Positions 42,367-50,874 of a stretch of DNA of 64,000 bases are shown here, piece by piece. Every line of letters starts with the position of its first letter. Position 1 is the first letter of the stretch. The stretch is from the NCBI GenBank assembly GCA_043764095.1, contig JAYUKX010000021.1, positions 1 through 64,000 on the forward strand. Reading direction: 5' to 3'. The DNA is from M3007 sp043764095 (GTDB lineage: Bacteria > Bacteroidota > Bacteroidia > Chitinophagales > Saprospiraceae). The translations under genes and the position numbers were made by a program. The notes below the pieces were generated by a model. The model saw only the letters and a list, made by a program, of their open reading frames with translations. It was not told the DNA's origin and made no database searches.

Positions 42367-42544
42367 GTTTTAATTTTAATTTCGTGTATCTGAAAATAGT
42401 AATGAGCATTTGTATCTTCATAATCATTAGTTCGTTTTTGGGATAAACAGGATGATATCCTTTCGGGCATGTTATATGCTCCTTTTTAAAAAAAGATAGC
42501 ACAAAGATAAGTTTGAAAAAGCATTTATGGGTTTTCTTATAAAA

Positions 42545-42600
42545 ATTTTAGGGGCAATGCACTGTGATATTTGTAGTAAAAATCAAGTTTGAAGGTGCTT
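42545..42600. repeat. Divergent relative of the 20.6-kb palindrome repeat
   Basis: TATTTGTAGTAAAAATCAAG and GAAGGTGC match parts of the 20638-20793 repeat with mismatches. It lies just upstream of the symporter promoter. Confidence 0.5.
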
Positions 42601-42639
42601 TTACAACGATCTATTGCTACATTTTTTTTGAATGAATTG

Positions 42640-42666
42640 CACCATTCAGAAAAAACGCTACATTTG
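42640..42666 (+). promoter_or_regulatory. Promoter of the sodium:solute symporter gene
   Basis: TTG at about 42637, 19 bases, then TACATTTG at 42659-42666 match the Bacteroidota promoter. The start codon is 41 bases downstream. Confidence 0.65.
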
Positions 42667-42706
42667 CCACACCTATAAATGTACTTCAACGAAAAAATTT
42701 AACTTT

Positions 42707-44488
42707 ATGCAACTAACATTACTTGATTGGGGTCTGATTGCTGCTTATTTTATCATTTCCCTATGGTTTGGGCTAAGAGGTTCTTCAAAAAGCGGCGAAA
42801 GCAGCAGTGAGTACTTCCTTTCCGGTCGCACAATGCCTTGGTGGTTATTAGGCGTTTCGCTCGTAGCAACAACATTTTCTTGCGACACCCCTAATTTGGT
42901 TACCGATATCGTTCGTACCGATGGTGTGGCAGGCAACTGGGCTTGGTGGGCATTTTTGGTGACGGGCATGCTCACCGTTTTTGTGTATGCCCGCTTGTGG
43001 CGTAGGTCGGGACTTATGACCGATTTGGGCTTTTACGAAATGCGTTATTCTGGTAAAGAAGCCGCTTTCTTGCGTATGTTTCGCGCCTTGTATTTGGGCG
43101 TATTTTTCAATGTCATGATTATGGCGACAGTATCGTTGGCGGCGATTAAAATTGGGAGGGTTATGTTTGATGCCGATCCCGTTGTGACATTGGTGTTTTC
43201 CGCAATAGTGACAGTGGCGTACTCAACAGTTGGTGGTTTTAGAGCGGTACTTTTAACCGATTTTGTACAGTTTTTTATCGCCATGCTGGGTTCTATTGGT
43301 GCGGCGTATGTTGTACTTTCCTTACCACAAGTAGGCGGGTTACATGGCCTGTTCAGTCACCCAAATGTAGTGGGTAAAATATCACTCGTGCCCGATTTTA
43401 ACGATACAAAAACGCTTATTCCGTTGCTCATTATGCCTTTGGCGGTGCAATGGTGGTCGGTTTGGTATCCAGGAGCAGAGCCAGGTGGCGGCGGTTATGT
43501 GGCACAGCGGATGTTAGCGGCAAAAGATGAGAAAAATGCTGTTGGTGCTACTTTATTGTTTAATGTGGCGCACTATGCCTTGCGTCCATGGCCGTGGATT
43601 ATTGTGGCCTTAGGTTCATTGATCATATTCCCTGAATTAAAAGATATACAGGCCGCCTTCCCTAATGTGGAGCAAAATAAAATCGGGAATGATTTGGGCT
43701 ATCCTGCCATGATGACTCTCATGCCTGCTGGTTTAGTAGGTCTTATTGTCGCATCGTTAGCAGCCGCGTATATGAGTACCATTTCTACGCATTTGAATTG
43801 GGGTTCTAGTTATGTGGTGAATGATTTTTACCTGCGTTTTGTAAAACCCAATGCCTCCGACAAAGAATCAGTGACCGTAGGTCGTATATCTACTGTTGTA
43901 TTGATGGTTTTGGCCTCTTTTGTAGCATTAGCCTTGGAAAGCGCCAAAAGTTCCTTTGATATTTTATTGCAAATTGGCGCAGGAACAGGTCTCTTGTTTA
44001 TTTTGCGTTGGTTTTGGTGGCGCATCAATGCCTGGTCTGAATTAGCAGCGATGGTGGTATCTTTTTTTGTGGCTGTGTTCTTTTATATAGGCAAAAAGCA
44101 AGGTTGGTTTATACTCGAAGGTTGGCAGGAATTATTGTATGGCGTATGTATTACTACGGTAAGTTGGATATCGGTTACTTTGTTGACCAAACCAACCGAC
44201 CACGCGACTTTGATCTCTTTTTTCAAGCGAATTCGCCCGCATGCAGGTGGGTGGAAACCCGTAGTAGAGCGGGGAATGCGCGAAGGTACGCTAGACCAAG
44301 GCGATATGACCGAGAGTAAATTATCCCTTCAAATATTAGCCATGTTCTTAGGTTGCGTCACAGTATATGGGGCGTTGTTTGGATTTGGTTATTTCCTTTA
44401 TGGGAATATGATGGCCGCACTCATTTCGTTCGCGATAATGGGCTTGAGTGGCTGGATGGTATTTAAAAATTGGGATAGATTGGGATAA
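42707..44488 (+). CDS. Sodium:solute symporter family protein
   Basis: The ATG at 42707, 41 bases after a good -7 box, gives a 593-residue protein starting MQLTLLDWGLIAAYF, the usual N terminus; an upstream frame from 42632 spans the promoter. It has about 13-14 membrane segments and SSS hallmarks (EYFLSGRTMPWW, TTFSCDTPNLVTDIVR, PAGLVGLIVASLAAAYMSTISTHLNWGSSYVVND). It couples Na+ entry to uptake of a solute such as a sugar. Substrate is unknown. A terminator hairpin follows at 44511-44571. Confidence 0.9.
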   Translation: MQLTLLDWGLIAAYFIISLWFGLRGSSKSGESSSEYFLSGRTMPWWLLGVSLVATTFSCDTPNLVTDIVRTDGVAGNWAWWAFLVTGMLTVFVYARLWRRSGLMTDLGFYEMRYSGKEAAFLRMFRALYLGVFFNVMIMATVSLAAIKIGRVMFDADPVVTLVFSAIVTVAYSTVGGFRAVLLTDFVQFFIAMLGSIGAAYVVLSLPQVGGLHGLFSHPNVVGKISLVPDFNDTKTLIPLLIMPLAVQWWSVWYPGAEPGGGGYVAQRMLAAKDEKNAVGATLLFNVAHYALRPWPWIIVALGSLIIFPELKDIQAAFPNVEQNKIGNDLGYPAMMTLMPAGLVGLIVASLAAAYMSTISTHLNWGSSYVVNDFYLRFVKPNASDKESVTVGRISTVVLMVLASFVALALESAKSSFDILLQIGAGTGLLFILRWFWWRINAWSELAAMVVSFFVAVFFYIGKKQGWFILEGWQELLYGVCITTVSWISVTLLTKPTDHATLISFFKRIRPHAGGWKPVVERGMREGTLDQGDMTESKLSLQILAMFLGCVTVYGALFGFGYFLYGNMMAALISFAIMGLSGWMVFKNWDRLG

Positions 44489-44510
44489 GTACTTTATTGA
44501 GTTTTACAAG

Positions 44511-44571
44511 AGGCTGTATCACAAGTACTTTATATGTTAAATGCTAAGGTACTCACGATACAGCCTTTCTT
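44511..44571 (+). terminator. Terminator after the symporter gene
   Basis: AGGCTGTATC and GATACAGCCT are perfect inverted copies with a long loop containing a second weak pairing (AGTAC/GGTAC), followed by TTCTTATTTTT. It overlaps the leader of the next gene. Confidence 0.65.
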
Positions 44572-44582
44572 ATTTTTACAAT

Positions 44583-45089
44583 ATGGAATATTTAATAACT
44601 ACCCCGCGCCTCCGGCTTCGCCAACACGTGCTTTCGGATGCGCCTTATATGTTAGAACTCAACAGCGATCCCGAAGTAGTGCGCTATACTGGCGATACAG
44701 CATTGGAGGATATTGCCGCAGCGGAAGCGGTGGTGCGTTATGTACAATCGCAGTACGAGCAATATGGTATGGGGCGTTGGGTCGTAGAACTGATTGAAAC
44801 GGGCGAGATACTCGGCTGGTGCGGCTTGAAAATGCACCCAGACGAACGCGTAGTGGATTTAGGCTATCGGTTTCACCAGCGTCATTGGCGCAAAGGATAC
44901 GCATTCGAGGCCGCAGAAGCCTGTTTTAAATACGGCGTAGAAGTGCTGCATCTTACCAAGATGATAGGCAGTTCATCGGGCGAAAATATCGGTTCTGTAA
45001 GGATTTTAGAAAAATTGGGTTTTCAATATACAAACGATGAAATAGAAGATGGGGTTGTGTTTCGTGTCTTTGAGTGGCACGCTTCTTAA
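44583..45089 (+). CDS. GNAT-family N-acetyltransferase (RimJ/RimL type)
   Basis: The 168-residue protein begins MEYLITTPRLRLRQ, a normal start for this subfamily; a longer frame from 44541 would cover the terminator hairpin. It contains DLGYRFHQRHWRKGYAFEAAEA, where the acetyl-CoA pyrophosphate loop lies, and IGSSSGENIGSVRILEKLGF. It probably acetylates a protein N terminus or a small amine. The next gene follows 11 bases later. Confidence 0.88.
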   Translation: MEYLITTPRLRLRQHVLSDAPYMLELNSDPEVVRYTGDTALEDIAAAEAVVRYVQSQYEQYGMGRWVVELIETGEILGWCGLKMHPDERVVDLGYRFHQRHWRKGYAFEAAEACFKYGVEVLHLTKMIGSSSGENIGSVRILEKLGFQYTNDEIEDGVVFRVFEWHAS

Positions 45090-45100
45090 TACTACAACCA

Positions 45101-46219
45101 ATGCTATACACCCTTCTTTTACTCTTTTTCCTTTTCGTTACCCTCCTCCAAATCCTAATTTGGTTGCTCTTTCCGGCGCGGTGGCTTTGGGGCAAAGTAG
45201 AACACGCAGAGCAAATACACGCGCCATTACTTCCCGTTACTGTATTGATTTGTGCCAGAAACGAGGCCGCTAATTTATCCAAAAACCTACCAATTATTTT
45301 AGCGCAGCATTATCCGGGATCAATGGAAGTACTGGTCATAGATGATGATTCCACCGATATAACTCCTGCTGTATTAGCCGAATTGCAGCAAAAATACCCA
45401 TTATTAAATACCTTTCGGGTGCACCCCAAAACACATGCTGGTAAAAAAATGGCCTTAGAACAAGGCATTCGGGCTGCTAAGCATCCTTGGTTGGTCTTTA
45501 CTGATGCGGATTGCGCACCCACCAGCCAATGGTGGCTACAGCATTTATTAGCCTTAGCCAATGTAGATCAACCCAGTATTGTGTTGGGTTATGCGCCTAT
45601 GGAAAAGTCGCGTAATTGGCTAAATGGTTGGGCGCGTTTTGAGACAATTTATACCGCGATGCAATATTTTGCAACAGCCTACATGGGTTGGCCATTTATG
45701 GGCGTTGGAAGGAATATGGCCATGCACCGTTCCTTATTTGATGCTGTGGGCGGTTTTTCCAGTCATTTACATATCACGGGCGGCGATGATGATCTTTTGG
45801 TGAACAGTGTTGCAAAAGGCAATAATACGCATATTTGTACCATACCAGCATCATTTGTGTATTCGCCAGCAAAAACAACCATCAAAGGCTGGGTCGCACA
45901 GAAAAGGCGGCATATTACAGCCGGAACTGGATACAAAACCTGGCACAATATGGTACTTGGGGGAGTGGCCTTTACGCATGCGGTACATTATGGATTGGCT
46001 ATTATTCTATGCATTATAGCACCGGAGTGGTCCAAATGGGTGCTTTTGGCCTATCTTGTACGCCAAGCCGTTGTAGTTCCTGTGTATGCACGTGCATTTG
46101 TACGCTTGCGCGCGCAGTCACTTCGGCCCTTTATCCCATTTTACGATGGCGTAATGGCCATTTGGTTGGGTGCAGTAGCGCCTGTGTTATTGTTATTGGG
46201 TCGAAAAAAACAATGGTAA
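45101..46219 (+). CDS. Family 2 glycosyltransferase, membrane-bound
   Basis: The 372-residue protein has an N-terminal membrane segment (MLYTLLLLFFLFVTLLQIL), the GT2 core (VTVLICARNEAANL, VLVIDDDSTD, VFTDADC as the DxD-type metal site, GGDDDLLVN and QKRRH as the acceptor motif) and two or three C-terminal membrane helices. A GTG start nine codons upstream overlaps the GNAT stop and is less likely than the ATG chosen. It would add a sugar to a lipid or polymer at the membrane. Co-directional with the GNAT gene, perhaps one transcript. Confidence 0.9.
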   Translation: MLYTLLLLFFLFVTLLQILIWLLFPARWLWGKVEHAEQIHAPLLPVTVLICARNEAANLSKNLPIILAQHYPGSMEVLVIDDDSTDITPAVLAELQQKYPLLNTFRVHPKTHAGKKMALEQGIRAAKHPWLVFTDADCAPTSQWWLQHLLALANVDQPSIVLGYAPMEKSRNWLNGWARFETIYTAMQYFATAYMGWPFMGVGRNMAMHRSLFDAVGGFSSHLHITGGDDDLLVNSVAKGNNTHICTIPASFVYSPAKTTIKGWVAQKRRHITAGTGYKTWHNMVLGGVAFTHAVHYGLAIILCIIAPEWSKWVLLAYLVRQAVVVPVYARAFVRLRAQSLRPFIPFYDGVMAIWLGAVAPVLLLLGRKKQW

Positions 46220-46599
46220 TTGCATCGATTTCAAGAAATATGAAACAGCGTCTCGCAAAAATATTCCAGCCGCAATATTCCTAAGAATTTGGGTGGATAT
46301 TGTCTTGTTTTAAGCCTACCGTAATCATAGTATTTCTAAACAAGCAAATACCGTTCCTTTGAAATAGATACCGTTTTCTCTTAAAAAAGACCGATAATTT
46401 AAAAAAATAAAAAAAATGCAATAATTGCATAATTTTCATCTATTTATTATTTTAAATAAAAAATTTACTAATAAAATGGGTTTTTTATTGAAAAATCGTT
46501 AAAAATTTGACCTAATTATTAACGATTTTTTTTAGAAAATCTTTGTTTTTTTACCGTATCGGCAAAAAAAATTACCAAGTATGAAAAAATGCCCTTTAC

Positions 46600-46770
46600 T
46601 TTGCATCATCAAACAGCAATTGGTGATTGAAAGTGATCATCACCCAACCAAATAAAATGAAAAAGAAATAAAGGGAAATTAAGAAATTATTGCTTAGTTT
46701 TCTAAAGAACAACCGAAGGCGGGGGCCCTCCAACCCTTTCATACGAGAAAGGGTGGAGGGCTGTTTTTTT
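46600..46770 (+). ncRNA. Candidate short structured RNA ending in an intrinsic terminator
   Basis: The 760-base gap between the GT2 and GH113-like genes holds no protein gene but a promoter-like TTACTTTG (46596-46603), a hairpin (TTGGTGAT with ATCACCCAA, about 46619-46648), a minimal ATG-AAA-AAG-AAA-TAA frame, and a strong terminator at 46725-46770. This could be an sRNA or a 5' leader that terminates early. The DNA from 46220 to 46590 is very AT-rich without recognised features. Confidence 0.45.
46725..46770 (+). terminator. Strong intrinsic terminator
   Basis: GCCCTCCAACCCTTTC pairs with GAAAGGGTGGAGGGC (one bulge) and is followed by TGTTTTTTT. It lies 211 bases upstream of the next ATG, so it ends either the upstream GT2 transcript or a separate small RNA. 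Confidence 0.85.
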
Positions 46771-46980
46771 ATCGGATTAAAAGATTAAAGAAAAATAAAG
46801 GTCGCCACGGGAATGGAACGGCCTTGAAAGAGAAGAAAGCGGTCAGGCTCTTTATATACTTTTATAGATTTTTTCTCGGTTCTGACACAAAGGTAATTCG
46901 GAAAACTGGTTTTTTTCTACTATTTTATTTTTTTTCCTTGTTAATTTACTGGAATAACACAATTCACCTTAATTTTGAGG

Positions 46981-48051
46981 ATGAAATTTTGTTTGATCTC
47001 ATTAGTTTTATTACTCTTTGTATTGTGCGCATTTGAATGCAGTACACCCGCAAGTACGCCAAGTACTCCTGCGCCTATATCTATTGCAGTGGAAAGTAAG
47101 CCACATATTGGGCCCAAGTTGAACGGCCTAACCATGGTGGCACCTCCTAAGCCATTTCCTTCCAATCCCATGATGCACGTTCAGGATGTCCATGCAAGTT
47201 GGATATCTGTCATTCCGTATGCTTTTACGATGATCGGTAACCCAAGCGTACGCTATTCTGAATATGGTGGTCAATGGTGGGGCGAGTCACCAACAGGTAC
47301 TGCTGCTACGATCAAAATCGCACATGATGCAGGCATTAAAGTCATGCTAAAACCCCAAGTGTATGTGCCAAATGGCTGGACAGGTAGCCTCGATTTTGCA
47401 ACTAACGAGGAATGGGAAAAATGGGAGGCTGGCTACGAACGCTATATTATGCAATTCGCCCACATAGCAGATACTACCAACGCCGAACTTTTTTGTATCG
47501 GCACTGAATTTAATAATGCTATCCACAAAAGAACAGCCTTTTGGACAACCTTAATTGATAAAATTAAAACGGTGTATCATGGCAAATTGATCTATTCTTC
47601 CAACTGGGACGACTGGGATCGAGTGCCGTTTTGGAATCAATTAGACTATATTGGTTTAGGTGGCTATTTTCCATTAGTTGAAGCAGAAACCCCTTCTGTC
47701 GAAGCATTAAAAACTGCTTGGCAACCCATTAAAGAACGCCTTAAAGCCTTTAGTGAAGCACAAAAACGCCCTATAGTTTTTTCTGAATTTGGTTATCTTA
47801 GTGTTGATAATTGTGGGTGGCGGAATTGGGAATTGGAAAAGGGTATCACCGAACGCAAGATCAATGAACAAGCTCAAGCCAATTGTTTTGAAGCGCTATT
47901 TTCTACTTTTCACGAGGAGCCTTGGTGGGCTGGTGGATTCCTTTGGAAATGGTTTCCAAATGGACAGGGACACGAAGGTTACCCAGAGCGCGATTATACA
48001 CCACAGGGGAAAATAGGAGAGCAAATGATAAAACTTTGGTATGGCAAATAA
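46981..48051 (+). CDS. Glycoside-hydrolase GH113-like exported lipoprotein
   Basis: The ATG at 46981 gives 356 residues with a hydrophobic signal and Cys at about 20 (a relaxed lipobox, FEC), followed by a Ser/Thr/Pro spacer. The catalytic domain is a GH113-type TIM barrel: GLTMVAPP at the start, HDAGIKVMLKPQVYV, CIGTEFNNA with the likely acid/base Glu, VFSEFGY with the likely nucleophile, and AGGFLWKWFP. GH113 enzymes cleave beta-mannan. A TTG two codons upstream is possible but unneeded. No polysaccharide-utilisation partner (SusC/D) is adjacent. Confidence 0.85.
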   Translation: MKFCLISLVLLLFVLCAFECSTPASTPSTPAPISIAVESKPHIGPKLNGLTMVAPPKPFPSNPMMHVQDVHASWISVIPYAFTMIGNPSVRYSEYGGQWWGESPTGTAATIKIAHDAGIKVMLKPQVYVPNGWTGSLDFATNEEWEKWEAGYERYIMQFAHIADTTNAELFCIGTEFNNAIHKRTAFWTTLIDKIKTVYHGKLIYSSNWDDWDRVPFWNQLDYIGLGGYFPLVEAETPSVEALKTAWQPIKERLKAFSEAQKRPIVFSEFGYLSVDNCGWRNWELEKGITERKINEQAQANCFEALFSTFHEEPWWAGGFLWKWFPNGQGHEGYPERDYTPQGKIGEQMIKLWYGK

Positions 48052-48221
48052 AACGCTGAAACAAAGATCGAACTGTTGGAGCATTGTGAAATAATACATT
48101 GATCGTTCGCGTTATTTAAATACGAACAAAAAAGGTATCTAATTCAATTTGCTCCGTCATAACTATCAAGACAAATCAGCGAAACCATAAGCATAACCAA
48201 TTCACGCTACAACTCTTTTTC

Positions 48222-48836
48222 ATGCGCATAAAATTCATTTTTTCACTCTTTCTAGTACTTATAACTGGACTGTTGTCGGCACAAGGCACCACAAAGCAGG
48301 ATACCAGTTCCACGCAAGGCGGCTGGGTACGTCGTGAAATCATCAATGGTGATACTTTTTATCTCTCTACGCTCCGTACTGTAAAAGTAGCCGCTCCGCG
48401 TCAATATAAAGACCGCGCCGAACGCGACCGTCTAGCGCGCTACCGCCGATATGCAGCCAATGTGTATCCTTATGCTGTACAAGCCATCGAACTATACGAT
48501 GACCTGCAAGCTAGTAAAGACGAAAAATCCAAAAGACAGCACCGCCGATATGTACGACAACAGAAAAAAGTATTCAAAGAGGATTTTGAAGATAAACTCA
48601 AAAGCCTATACCGTACAGAAGGACAAATCCTGATTAAAATGATCGAACGCCAAACTGGCCAACCTTGCTACGATATCGTAAAGGAGGCACGCGGCGGCGT
48701 AACCGCTGTGTACTGGCAAAACTTAAGCAAGCTTTGGGGGTTCAACCTCAAAGACGGCTATAAAGTAGGAGAAGACCCTATTCTGGATGAAGTACTGCTA
48801 GATTACGACTTCGGTGATGCCATTTGGCGGTATTAA
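48222..48836 (+). CDS. DUF4294 exported protein
   Basis: The 204-residue protein has a signal peptide (ending LLSAQG) and matches the Bacteroidota-restricted DUF4294 family: a strand-rich start (INGDTFYLSTLRTVKVAAPR), a long basic helix (RYRRYAANVYPYAVQA ... RYVRQQKKVFKEDFEDKLK) and the conserved TGQPCYDIVKEARGG, which contains the only Cys of the mature protein. Function is unknown; it is thought to be periplasmic. It converges with the next gene with a 10-base gap. Confidence 0.85.
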   Translation: MRIKFIFSLFLVLITGLLSAQGTTKQDTSSTQGGWVRREIINGDTFYLSTLRTVKVAAPRQYKDRAERDRLARYRRYAANVYPYAVQAIELYDDLQASKDEKSKRQHRRYVRQQKKVFKEDFEDKLKSLYRTEGQILIKMIERQTGQPCYDIVKEARGGVTAVYWQNLSKLWGFNLKDGYKVGEDPILDEVLLDYDFGDAIWRY

Positions 48837-48846
48837 AAACACCAGC

Positions 48847-50127
48847 CTACGTCTTCTGGTGTTTCTTCTTGGCTGCTGGAAACAAAATATTGTTCAAAAT
48901 AAGCCGATAACCCGCCGAATTAGGGTGCAATGACAGATCTGTTGGCGGATCCCCTACCTTATGTTGATAGTCCTCTGGATCGTGACCACCATAGAACGTA
49001 AAGAAACCTTTTCCGTAAGTACTATGAATATATCTGGCCTCACCAGCAGGCTTGTTTTCACCCATGATGAGTATTGAGGGTTTTATATATTTTTTGATAA
49101 ATGCCGTATTTTGCCCCATAAAACCTTTTACGGTCTTGGTATGGTCTTGGGTTAACATCGTTGGAATAGGATCCCATTTTGCGGAAAAATCAAATAATGA
49201 AAAATAATCCTGCTCTGGAACAACGCGCCTCGAATCGGTGGCATCTATGGACGAGTGCTCGTACCGCATTGGATTGCGCTCAATCTGAAAATCGGTGAAG
49301 GCAAAGGTTTTAGTAAAATCTAATTTACTCTGCGCATTAGGATCTGCACCATCGCCATCAAACATCTCAGCGCAAATATCCACCCCATCTGCCGCCAACG
49401 CTATATCATAAGTGTCCGTAGCCGAGCACATAGCAAACATAAAGCCACCACCCGCTACGTATTCAGATATTTTTTTAGCAACGGCCAGTTTTAATTGGCT
49501 TACCTTATCAAAACCATTGATCCTTGCCAAGTTTTCCATCAATTGGACATGCTTTTTGTACCAAGGCTGACCGGAATAACTGGCATAAAATTTTCCATAT
49601 TGCCCCGTAAAATCTTCGTGGTGCAGGTGCAACCAATCGTACTCACTGAGTTTGCCCTGCAATACTTCTGTATCATACACCACATCGTAAGGGATTTCGG
49701 CATAAGTAAGTACTAGCGTTACAGCATCGTCCCAAGGTTGTATTTCTTCGCCCCGTTCGTTCTCTGTAGGGGTATAAACCGCAATTTTGGGTGCTTTTTC
49801 TAGTTTAATTACATCTTGGTTGACCTCGGGATTAGCAATTTCGTTCCGGAGGTTATTGAATTCGGCATCTGTCATTGTTTTGAAGGAGACACCGCGCTTA
49901 CTACATTCACTTTGTAGTGTAGGTGTTTGAACAAAAGCAAAAGCACCACCTTCGTAATTCAGTAGCCAATATGCCTCAACGCCCTGCGAAAGCACCCAAT
50001 AAGTGATACCATAAGCCTTTAAATGGTCGCGTTGACCAGTTTCATTCATGGGAAGGATGAGGTACATCGACTGCAATTGCTGACCGAGTACCATCGAAAA
50101 AATGAGAAATAGGAATAATTTACGCAT
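48847..50127 (-). CDS. Conserved Bacteroidota exported protein, often auto-named asparagine synthetase B
   Basis: The 426-residue protein has a signal-like start (MRKLFLFLIFSMVLG). The characteristic stretches are AYGITYWVL, PWDDAVTLVLTYAEIPYDVVYD, DWLHLHHEDFTGQYGKFYAS and GGGFMFAMCSATDTYDIALAADG; the last may be the nucleophile elbow of a class I glutamine-amidotransferase-like fold. It lacks the N-terminal Cys2 and PP-loop of asparagine synthetase. I can state only that it is a conserved exported protein with a possible GATase1-like core. Function unknown. Confidence 0.65.
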   Translation of the reverse strand: MRKLFLFLIFSMVLGQQLQSMYLILPMNETGQRDHLKAYGITYWVLSQGVEAYWLLNYEGGAFAFVQTPTLQSECSKRGVSFKTMTDAEFNNLRNEIANPEVNQDVIKLEKAPKIAVYTPTENERGEEIQPWDDAVTLVLTYAEIPYDVVYDTEVLQGKLSEYDWLHLHHEDFTGQYGKFYASYSGQPWYKKHVQLMENLARINGFDKVSQLKLAVAKKISEYVAGGGFMFAMCSATDTYDIALAADGVDICAEMFDGDGADPNAQSKLDFTKTFAFTDFQIERNPMRYEHSSIDATDSRRVVPEQDYFSLFDFSAKWDPIPTMLTQDHTKTVKGFMGQNTAFIKKYIKPSILIMGENKPAGEARYIHSTYGKGFFTFYGGHDPEDYQHKVGDPPTDLSLHPNSAGYRLILNNILFPAAKKKHQKT

Positions 50128-50201
50128 TTTTATTTTTGGATGAAGATTTGATAAAAATATGAATTGTTGAATACGCTACCAATACTTACTTTTATTGTTC
50201 C

Positions 50202-50669
50202 TTAAAAAGTAACAACGGGTATTTGCGCCGTGTACCACGAATAAATACCCTCTTTTAAAATATAGACAAAATTGTGGTTGGGTGCTAACAACGTCCCTAC
50301 CTTATTACTGATATAGCCATTATTATCGTACAGCGCGATCGGCTGACTTGGGCCTAATTCAGTAAAATATGTTAAAAACGCAATGCTGTCTGAATAAGGT
50401 CGGTTAATCGCCTTATAAATATGCCCCCTTTTAAAGTCTTCAACACTGCGCAGATCAAAAATGGCTGTATTGGGTTTCTTTTTAAGTATATCCTGAAACC
50501 CAAGTGCATCCAATTGCATAAAATTAGAGTCAACCGCAACGGCCAAACCCGGTATGGTCTCTATCCCGGCAGCATTCGGTGAATCTGCAGTATTGGCCGT
50601 AGCTGGCGTTTCATTTTTGCAGTTCAAGAGCAGGGTAGAAGCCAAGAAAAAAAGAATAACTACTCGCAT
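50202..50669 (-). CDS. Rhodanese-like lipoprotein without the active-site Cys
   Basis: The ATG at 50669 gives 155 residues with a lipoprotein signal (LLLNC). The mature part is a single rhodanese domain (AIFDLRSVEDFKRGHIYKAINR). The active-site loop is PIALYDNNGYIS: Asp replaces the catalytic Cys, so sulfur transfer is not expected and a binding or sensing role is more likely. A -7 box (TAACTTTG, 50753-50760) is 84 bases upstream. Confidence 0.82.
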   Translation of the reverse strand: MRVVILFFLASTLLLNCKNETPATANTADSPNAAGIETIPGLAVAVDSNFMQLDALGFQDILKKKPNTAIFDLRSVEDFKRGHIYKAINRPYSDSIAFLTYFTELGPSQPIALYDNNGYISNKVGTLLAPNHNFVYILKEGIYSWYTAQIPVVTF

Positions 50670-50752
50670 TTTTATGTTTAATTCTATTTGTAAGCGATTT
50701 GTGGTATTTATTCCACAATGCAATAATAAAGTAATTGATGAAAAATAAGTTG

Positions 50753-50760
50753 CAAAGTTA
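50753..50760 (-). promoter_or_regulatory. -7 box of the rhodanese-like lipoprotein promoter
   Basis: TAACTTTG on the minus strand matches TAnnTTTG. The leader contains a small stem (GTGG-TATTTATT-CCAC). Confidence 0.5.
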
Positions 50761-50833
50761 ACAAATCGCGTGGACGTTCGGCACTACTTTCACACCATAA
50801 CGAATAAAATGACCAAAATAAGGTATTGTTGTC

Positions 50834-50841
50834 TATCTTTG
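50834..50841 (+). promoter_or_regulatory. -7 box of the cystathionine gamma-synthase-type gene
   Basis: TATCTTTG is a perfect TAnnTTTG match, 34 bases before the ATG at 50875. It supports this start over in-frame starts further upstream. Confidence 0.65.
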
Positions 50842-50874
50842 CGGCCTTTTTTTGATGATATTTACGCTCTTAAC

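Noticed and set aside
42632..42706. Longer N terminus for the sodium:solute symporter
   Set aside because: The extension covers the promoter, and the family N terminus starts at 42707.
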